DNA from: an uncultured Eubacterium sp.
GTDB taxonomy: Bacteria; Bacillota; Clostridia; Oscillospirales; Acutalibacteraceae
NCBI GenBank assembly: GCA_945979635.1
Contig: CAMFPZ010000009.1
Coordinates: 1 to 12,368 of the forward strand
Direction of reading: 5' to 3'
Length of the DNA stretch: 12,368 nt
Below the pieces are notes generated by a model. It worked only from the letters and a program-made list of their open reading frames with translations, did not search any database and was not told where the DNA came from. Shown one piece after another: positions 7,286-12,368 of this stretch. The translations under genes and the position numbers were made by a program. Positions within the stretch are counted from its first letter, which is position 1, and every line of letters begins with the position of its first letter.

Positions 7286-8450
7286 AATTAATTTGCGAAG
7301 CAATATCGGCTTCAACTATTTCTTCTCCTGTTCTGTCCTTTAGCTGCTCCATCGACGCCTCGGACAGACCATTATTTATTTCAGCGTTAATATCGCAGGT
7401 TGAGAGCCTGTCGAGCTCATCCTTTGTTACTCTTCCGTCTCGGTAGTCGCAAACGATTTTGTTTTCGTACATCGAATATTTATTCTTTGTCCAAAATTTC
7501 ATTTTGTGCTTAAGCACCCATATCGCAGGCACCCAAATGTATTTGTGCATAGCAGGGGATACGGAGCCTATCATCCAGCAATTTCTGTCACAGGTGCGAA
7601 CCTTTGCTCTGACTTTTTCAGCTTGCTCACTGTTCCAAAGCTCGTCCCAGCTTTGCTCGTTTATGTTGCCCATAACCTCCTTGTCCTTTGTGCCGTTACA
7701 GGGCATTACATCGCCGTATGGGTCGATGAAGAAGGTGTCGAAGCTCATATCGCAGGGAAGCAGTCGCTTCTGTGAATAAATGTAATTGATTAGTCCGTGG
7801 TTGAAATATGCTCTGAACCATTTTTTCGGACTCTTTGATGCAAGCAGTTCATTTACGAGCTTTTCGAAATTCTCTGCCACCATCGGTCTGTCGTTTATCT
7901 TGTTCTTTGCTTCAACGAAATAAAAGCTGTTATGAAGTGAGGCTGTGGCAAATTCCATACCCATTTCGTCAGATAGCTTGTAAAGAGGAACTAAATCGGG
8001 TGCGTTTCTGTCCTGAACCGTCATACCGAATCCTACATCCTTCATACCCATATCAACAAGCTTTTTTAAAGTTTCGTAGCCTCTGTTGAAGCCATCGTCG
8101 AGTCCTCTGATTTCGTTGTTTGTCTGCTCCAAGCCCTCGATTGAGATTCTAATACCGATTTGCGGAAACTCCTTACAAAGCTCGACTATTCTGTCTGTGA
8201 AAAATCCATTAGTAGAAATAACGATGCGTTCACTTTTTTTGTAGAGCTCACGAACAATGTCCTTGAGATCCTCTCTGATGAAAGGCTCTCCTCCGGTGAT
8301 ATTTGTGAAATACATCGGCGGCAGCTTCTTTATTGCCTCAACCGTTAATTCCTCCTCCGGCTTTGATGGTGCCTTATATCTGTTGCACATTGTGCATCGT
8401 GCGTTGCATCTGTATGTAACTATTACAGTTCCGTTTAATTTCTTTGCCAT
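7284..8450 (-). CDS. Radical SAM/SPASM-domain enzyme of the polysaccharide locus
   Basis: The 388-residue protein has the CxxxCxxC site for the SAM-cleaving 4Fe-4S cluster (Cys15, Cys19, Cys22), the SAM-binding GGEP motif (53-56), and the STNG strand (79-82). A C-terminal SPASM-type region supplies four cysteines for an auxiliary Fe-S cluster: Cys233, Cys251, Cys287 and Cys291, with the typical IDPYGDVMPC, MGNI and WDELWNS pieces between them. Family members generate a 5'-deoxyadenosyl radical. Known relatives modify peptides, mature sulfatases, or oxidise an amino-cyclitol (BtrN). The substrate here is unknown. No peptide precursor or sulfatase is seen in the window, so a change to a sugar or lipid-linked glycan is the favoured inference. 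Residues 304-320 form a Trp-rich, basic, amphipathic stretch, and the last 60 residues are a charged tail. It lies 13 bases after one glycosyltransferase and 9 bases before the next. AAAGGCGAG precedes its ATG. Confidence 0.92.
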   Translation of the reverse strand: MAKKLNGTVIVTYRCNARCTMCNRYKAPSKPEEELTVEAIKKLPPMYFTNITGGEPFIREDLKDIVRELYKKSERIVISTNGFFTDRIVELCKEFPQIGIRISIEGLEQTNNEIRGLDDGFNRGYETLKKLVDMGMKDVGFGMTVQDRNAPDLVPLYKLSDEMGMEFATASLHNSFYFVEAKNKINDRPMVAENFEKLVNELLASKSPKKWFRAYFNHGLINYIYSQKRLLPCDMSFDTFFIDPYGDVMPCNGTKDKEVMGNINEQSWDELWNSEQAEKVRAKVRTCDRNCWMIGSVSPAMHKYIWVPAIWVLKHKMKFWTKNKYSMYENKIVCDYRDGRVTKDELDRLSTCDINAEINNGLSEASMEQLKDRTGEEIVEADIASQIN

Positions 8451-8463
8451 AAAAATCTCGCCT

Positions 8464-9648
8464 TTATTCGTTGTATATAGCTAAAAGCCTTTGTGCGTAT
8501 TGCTCCAGTGTGTCGAATTTCTTTTTCTTGCACGCTATGCTCATACGCTGTGCTAATTCGTCGTCGTTTAGTATAGTAGCGATTGCCCTTTCAAAATCCT
8601 TTGTGTTCTTTGGTTCGAATAAGATTCCTGTTTCTCCGTCATCAATAAGCTCCGGAATTCCTCCTATTCTTGCTCCGATAACAGGTGTGCCGTACATTAT
8701 GCTTTCCATAACCGAGAACGGACAGTTTTCGTACCATATACTTGGATATACTGTAACCCTTGCTCTTGAGATTAGCTTTTTGAGTTCGTCTCCTGTTTTG
8801 AAGCCAAGGTATTCTATGTTGTCGGCATTTTTAATTTTGTCCTCAAGTGCTCCTGTTCCTGCAACCTTAAATTTTACATTTTTACATTCGAGGATGGTGT
8901 CGATTCCTTTTTCCTCGCTTAATCTTCCAAAGTAAAGAACATAATCTTCCTTGTCGTAGTCTTCGTTTTCTACGCTTTCGATGAAATTATGTATTGCTAT
9001 TGTTTTATTGCGAAAAATAGGGTATTGGTCTAGCTTGCTCTTTATGAATTCGCTGCAGCATATAACCTTGTCGAGCTGCTCATAAATATTCTTGCTTGCC
9101 CAAAGATAAGCCTCCATAGCTCCGAAAAGTGATTTCAGCAGTGAAGAATGAATACACTTACCCTTTAAACAGTTGATAAATTTGCCTCCCGAACAAGCCT
9201 CGCAGATTTCCGAATTATTAAACATCGAATGATTGGGACATATAAGCTGATAATCGTGTGCCGTGTATATGATTTTTATTCTTTCGTTAGTTTTCTTTTC
9301 CCAATCTCTGACGGCCTGAATTATGGTCGGAGTTAGCTGGTAGTTGAAATTGTTTAGATGGACTATTTCCGGCGAAAAGCTATCGAGTACAAGAAGCATT
9401 TTTCTGTATGCTTCCTTTGAGTATACTGTCTTGAAGGACATTTTAATTTTGTTGACGGCTGAAGCAGTATGAAAATCCATATTCTGTGTATAAGCCTCGG
9501 CTGAATTACCGACGCATCTTTCGGGGTGCTCCATTCCGAAGTACTCAACCTCGTGACCGTTATCCGAAAAGTATTTTCCTAATTTGAACATATAAGTTTC
9601 CGAGCCGCCGTTTGGGTACAGAAACTTGTTTACCATTAAAATTTTCAT
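8464..9648 (-). CDS. GT4-family glycosyltransferase with cysteine-rich insert
   Basis: A 394-residue GT-B enzyme that should extend the undecaprenyl-linked oligosaccharide. The N-terminal domain starts MKILMVNKFLYPNGGSETYM, with the GG loop of the family, and HLNNFNY (97-103). The donor domain carries YFGRLSEEKG (Arg242, Lys247), the E-x7-E site ENCPFSVME (Glu307, Glu315) and GTPVIGARIGGIPELI (320-335), all canonical. After the HDY motif (131-133) come five closely spaced cysteines (137, 149, 152, 160, 165) plus His140, a pattern that may bind a metal such as zinc. Similar inserts occur in a subgroup of GT4 enzymes. GGTGAG, which overlaps the stop codon of the preceding gene, serves as ribosome binding site. 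The radical SAM gene follows after 13 bases. Donor sugar is not predictable. Confidence 0.92.
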   Translation of the reverse strand: MKILMVNKFLYPNGGSETYMFKLGKYFSDNGHEVEYFGMEHPERCVGNSAEAYTQNMDFHTASAVNKIKMSFKTVYSKEAYRKMLLVLDSFSPEIVHLNNFNYQLTPTIIQAVRDWEKKTNERIKIIYTAHDYQLICPNHSMFNNSEICEACSGGKFINCLKGKCIHSSLLKSLFGAMEAYLWASKNIYEQLDKVICCSEFIKSKLDQYPIFRNKTIAIHNFIESVENEDYDKEDYVLYFGRLSEEKGIDTILECKNVKFKVAGTGALEDKIKNADNIEYLGFKTGDELKKLISRARVTVYPSIWYENCPFSVMESIMYGTPVIGARIGGIPELIDDGETGILFEPKNTKDFERAIATILNDDELAQRMSIACKKKKFDTLEQYAQRLLAIYNE

Positions 9649-9651
9649 TTG

Positions 9652-9657
9652 CTCACC
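9652..9657 (-). promoter_or_regulatory. Ribosome binding site overlapping the upstream stop codon
   Basis: GGTGAG stands 3 bases before the ATG at 9648 and contains the TGA stop of the preceding glycosyltransferase, an arrangement suited to termination-reinitiation. Confidence 0.5.
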
Positions 9658-10780
9658 GTTTTACTTTGTTATAAAGGTTTAGCGTTTGCTCTGTTACGCT
9701 GTCCCAATTGTATCGGGATAAAATATATTGTGCGGAGCTTGACTTAAACTCGCTTACTCTGTCTTTGTTTTTTAACAGGTCGTTTAGTTCTTTAGTCAGG
9801 CTTGTTGAGTCACTTTTTTTGAAATAAACTGCGTTGTCGCCGCACACCTCTGTGCATTCGTCGATGTTCGAAGTCAGGCAGCAGCATCCGTAGCTCATAG
9901 CCTCTAATAGACTAATCGGCATACCCTCTAAATCGCTTGGTAAGCAATATATATATGCATTGGAAAATAGTTCATCCAGCTCTCTGCCCTGAACAAATCC
10001 CGTGAAGATTATGCTTTCGTTTCCCTTGCAGGATTCAACGAGCTCATTCAGGTATTCTTGAGTATGGCTTGCACCGCCCGCGATAACGAGCTTTTTGTTT
10101 GTGTCTAACGCTTTATATGCTTCGATTAGATAGTGTATGCCTTTTTCGGGAACAATTCTGCCGAGATAGAGAATGTAGTCATCCTTGTCAAGATTGTATT
10201 TCTGCTTTATGATGTCTGCATTTTCTATGTTCGGCTTTGTTATTCCGTTGGGTATGTAATTTGTTTGTCGGTTGTACTTTTCTAAAAAGTATCGCTGAAC
10301 ATTTTTTGACAAAACTATAATTTCGTCTGCGTATTTTGCCGCAGCTTTCTCGCCGAAAAGAAGGTATTTTGTTGCAAATCCGCCCCACTTACTTCTTTGC
10401 CAATCGAGACCATGGATGGTAACGATGCTTTTCTTTTTGAAAAGCTTTGCCAAAATGACCATAGCCGCAGGACCTTCGGCGTGAAAATGTATAATATCAA
10501 ATTTCGAAAAAACTGCTCTTAATGTTGCAAAAAAGCTGTAAACAACCGCATTTAGCTTTGCTGAATCGGGAGTTTTGATCCATTTTATTTCGACGCCCTC
10601 CCATTTTTTTTGTTTTTTCTCGGCATCGAAATCCTTACCTGCTATGTGCTCACTATCTCTGTTGTAGGCAACTATGGTGTGTCCCTTTTGAGTCATTCTT
10701 TTAGACAACTCGCCGACAACTATTTCAATTCCACCCTCTCGTGATGGAATTCTTTTGTGACCGATCATAGCTATTTTCAT
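9653..10780 (-). CDS. GT4-family glycosyltransferase, second-sugar candidate
   Basis: This 375-residue GT-B enzyme begins MKIAMIGHKRIPSREGGIE. The pattern resembles the IPxxxGGxE opening of DUF1972/GT4 enzymes such as streptococcal rhamnosyltransferase Cps2T, though the rest has not been compared and rhamnose is only one possibility. Other marks are IIHFHAEGP (96-104), TIHGLDWQR (121-129), IPNGI (176-180), YLGRIVPEKG (Arg208, Lys213) and the E-x7-E site EGMPISLLE (Glu285, Glu293). Lying directly behind the initiating phosphotransferase, it is the natural candidate for adding the second sugar. Its ATG abuts the TAA of that gene (TAAATG), and a strong AAAGGAG lies inside the upstream coding region, so the two are probably translated together. 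All catalytic marks are intact and the length is normal. Confidence 0.92.
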   Translation of the reverse strand: MKIAMIGHKRIPSREGGIEIVVGELSKRMTQKGHTIVAYNRDSEHIAGKDFDAEKKQKKWEGVEIKWIKTPDSAKLNAVVYSFFATLRAVFSKFDIIHFHAEGPAAMVILAKLFKKKSIVTIHGLDWQRSKWGGFATKYLLFGEKAAAKYADEIIVLSKNVQRYFLEKYNRQTNYIPNGITKPNIENADIIKQKYNLDKDDYILYLGRIVPEKGIHYLIEAYKALDTNKKLVIAGGASHTQEYLNELVESCKGNESIIFTGFVQGRELDELFSNAYIYCLPSDLEGMPISLLEAMSYGCCCLTSNIDECTEVCGDNAVYFKKSDSTSLTKELNDLLKNKDRVSEFKSSSAQYILSRYNWDSVTEQTLNLYNKVKR

Positions 10781-12301
10781 TTATTCTGCTCCTTTGTGAG
10801 TAAGCACAACTTTTATTGTTTTGAAGAAGATTTTTATGTCGAGCGTTGTGCTCCAATTATCTATGTATTCGCAATCGAGCTTAACGACCTCTTCGAAATC
10901 CACGATGTCTGAACGACCGCTAACCTGCCACATTCCCGTGATTCCGGGACGCATAGAAAGTCTACGCTTGTGCCTGTTCTCGTATTGCTCGAATTCCTTG
11001 ACTGTCGGAGGACGGGTTCCTATAAGACTCATATCGCCCTTTAGAACATTTATGAATTGAGGCAACTCATCAATGCTTAATTTCCTGATGATTCTGCCAA
11101 CCTTAGTTATTCTGGGGTCGTTGTCCATCTTGAACATAAGACCGTCCATTTTGTTGTGCTTCATAAGCTCTGCCTTACGCTTTTCTGCGTTCTTATACAT
11201 TGAACGGAGCTTATAGATTTTGAAGATTCGTCCGTTTTGTCCGACTCTTTCCTGCTTAAATAACAGCGGTCCGGGAGATTCAATAAGAAGAGGAATAGCG
11301 ACTATTGCAATAATCGGAACGCTAAGAATAATTCCTATTATCGAAAGCACTACATCCAAAAATCTTTTCAGTGCAAGTCCTGCACTGCTATGAATTGCCG
11401 GAGCAAAGGTTGCAACAGGATAGCCTGCATACATTTTGCAGTTGATATTGTCGAAATTGCTTTCGGTTAGCATATTGTCGAGCACGGGCACATTGAGATG
11501 AACAGTAACGCCCATATTCTCAAGCTCCTCAACTATTTCGCTGACATCTTCGCTGTATTCATATGGAAGGTTGATGAAAACTTCGTCGAGAGGTGTGCTT
11601 CTTATCCAATCGAGAAATCTTATATCTGTTGCGATAACCGGAATATCCTCGCAAATTATATGCGGAAATTTTATTCTGTTTTTTGTTGCAATTTTTGTTC
11701 TTTCGTTATCAAGACCGAACTCAAGCTCCTTGTCGAAAACGAACCTTCCGTTCTCCACAAAATTGTCTAAAAGGGCAATTCCTGTAACCTTAATGCTCCA
11801 ATCCTTCTTGAGCTCCTCTACAAAGCTCTCGGCTCTGTCCTTCGTTGTGAGCACTCCGACATAGGAGGCGATTTTGCTTCGTTGCTCGGAAAAGCTTCCT
11901 GTCAGCCATCGCTTGAGATAGTATCTTGCTATGGCGGTGAAGGCGAGATAAAATGCAAATGAAGTAACATAAAGTCGCCTGATAATCATAAGCTCGTTCT
12001 TGAATAGCAGAAGAAGAGCCAGGAATACAAGGAAAACAAGAGTATTGTTTTTTAGGATATTTACAATCTCGACAGCTCTGTTTCTTTGGTGTATATCAAT
12101 GCTTGTATGGAATAACAGAAATGTCGAAACATATGCAATCAGTAGCAGAAAATAGTATTCAAACCACTGACCGAGTAAAAAATAATCTATTCTGTCAGAT
12201 GTGAGCTTTAGTAGTGTGAACGCTATTGCAAAGCCTGCGGCAAGCGAAAGCCCGTCTGTAAAGAACTCTAACCAAAATTGTGTTTTGGCTCTTTTTTCCA
12301 T
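10781..12301 (-). CDS. Undecaprenyl-phosphate sugar phosphotransferase (WcaJ/CpsE-type initiating enzyme)
   Basis: This 506-residue enzyme starts the repeat unit by moving a sugar 1-phosphate from a UDP-sugar to undecaprenyl phosphate. It has the full polytopic layout: four N-terminal membrane segments (about 14-33, 47-65, 86-101, 110-130), a cytosolic middle domain (about 140-300), a fifth hydrophobic hairpin (311-340) and the catalytic C-terminal domain. The latter shows ESPGPLLFKQERVGQNG (341-357), YKLRSM (363-368), DPRITKVGR (395-403), SIDELPQ with the catalytic Asp411-Glu412 pair, DMSLIGTRPP (423-432), and RPGITGMWQVSGRSD (451-465). The middle domain lacks an obvious glycine-rich nucleotide loop and has a charged insert at about 182-217. 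AAGGGG precedes the ATG, which follows the tyrosine kinase stop by 15 bases. Glucose or galactose phosphate are common substrates in the family, but the sequence does not settle this. Confidence 0.95.
   Translation of the reverse strand: MEKRAKTQFWLEFFTDGLSLAAGFAIAFTLLKLTSDRIDYFLLGQWFEYYFLLLIAYVSTFLLFHTSIDIHQRNRAVEIVNILKNNTLVFLVFLALLLLFKNELMIIRRLYVTSFAFYLAFTAIARYYLKRWLTGSFSEQRSKIASYVGVLTTKDRAESFVEELKKDWSIKVTGIALLDNFVENGRFVFDKELEFGLDNERTKIATKNRIKFPHIICEDIPVIATDIRFLDWIRSTPLDEVFINLPYEYSEDVSEIVEELENMGVTVHLNVPVLDNMLTESNFDNINCKMYAGYPVATFAPAIHSSAGLALKRFLDVVLSIIGIILSVPIIAIVAIPLLIESPGPLLFKQERVGQNGRIFKIYKLRSMYKNAEKRKAELMKHNKMDGLMFKMDNDPRITKVGRIIRKLSIDELPQFINVLKGDMSLIGTRPPTVKEFEQYENRHKRRLSMRPGITGMWQVSGRSDIVDFEEVVKLDCEYIDNWSTTLDIKIFFKTIKVVLTHKGAE
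10789..10795 (-). promoter_or_regulatory. Ribosome binding site inside the phosphotransferase gene
   Basis: AAAGGAG lies 8 bases before the ATG at 10780 and within the last codons of the phosphotransferase gene. With the abutting TAAATG it supports coupled expression of initiator and first transferase. Confidence 0.7.
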
Positions 12302-12316
12302 TTTAACCCCTTATTT

Positions 12317-12368
12317 CTATTCCTTGCCATATGAGTAGTAGGAATAATATCTGTTCGAATTTTTGTAA
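12317..12368 (-). CDS. C-terminal tail of a bacterial tyrosine kinase (CpsD/CapB type), cut by right window edge
   Basis: Only the last codons are inside the window. Read on the minus strand, the frame that ends at the TAG at 12319-12317 encodes YKNSNRYYSYYSYGKE. It has six tyrosines in 16 residues and no stop before the window edge. A tyrosine cluster at the very C-terminus is the autophosphorylation site of bacterial tyrosine kinases such as CpsD, CapB and Wzc, which control chain length and output of polysaccharide export. The gene ends 15 bases before the phosphotransferase start, the place where such a kinase sits in Firmicute capsule loci. The kinase domain itself is not visible, so the call rests on the tail and the context. 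It agrees well with both. Confidence 0.72.
   Translation of the reverse strand, partial: YKNSNRYYSYYSYGKE

Noticed and set aside
7459..7779. Two overlapping plus-strand frames opposite the radical SAM gene, considered as a possible hidden precursor peptide
   Set aside because: Both are antisense to the SPASM region, whose codons are constrained by the real protein. They show no leader-core pattern and no ribosome binding site.
8471..8935. Plus-strand open frame of 154 codons opposite a glycosyltransferase gene
   Set aside because: It lies entirely antisense to a gene with intact catalytic motifs, has low-complexity Ser/Phe/Leu-rich content typical of shadow frames, and has no ribosome binding site that I could recognise.

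Overview
The window is one segment of a capsule or exopolysaccharide (Wzy-dependent) biosynthesis locus from a low-GC, probably anaerobic Firmicute of the class Clostridia (gut or rumen type). This placement rests on the AT-rich composition with strong purine-rich ribosome binding sites, the Gram-positive arrangement of a CpsD/CapB-type tyrosine kinase tail directly followed by a membrane sugar-phosphate transferase, and an oxygen-sensitive radical SAM enzyme. The exact genus cannot be told from the sequence. All genes lie on the minus strand and are transcribed from the right edge to the left. They are packed with gaps of 0 to 47 bases or overlaps, so this reads as one operon that begins and ends outside the window. 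No RNA gene, insertion sequence, CRISPR array or clear terminator was seen, and no gene-free stretch reaches 300 bases.

Layout in transcription order: (1) the last 16 codons of a bacterial tyrosine kinase with a tyrosine cluster (right edge); (2) a polyprenyl-phosphate sugar phosphotransferase that starts the repeat unit; (3, 4) two GT4-type glycosyltransferases; (5) a radical SAM/SPASM enzyme; (6) a 706-residue protein made of two glycosyltransferase modules in one frame; (7) another GT4-type glycosyltransferase; (8) a Wzy-like polymerase; (9) a VanZ-family membrane protein; (10) a Wzx-type flippase; (11) the first 147 codons of a further glycosyltransferase-like protein, cut by the left edge.

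Together these support the following model. The phosphotransferase loads the first sugar phosphate onto undecaprenyl phosphate on the inner face of the membrane. Five or six glycosyltransferase modules, all of which look GT-B/GT4-like, extend it. The flippase turns the lipid-linked unit over, the polymerase joins units outside, and the upstream tyrosine kinase controls the process. The unusual parts are the radical SAM enzyme placed among the sugar transferases, the two-module glycosyltransferase, and the VanZ protein sandwiched between polymerase and flippase and translationally coupled to the flippase. Composition falls from roughly 42-45% GC in the sampled right and middle genes to about 29% at the left edge, which suggests that the left part was assembled from a different source.
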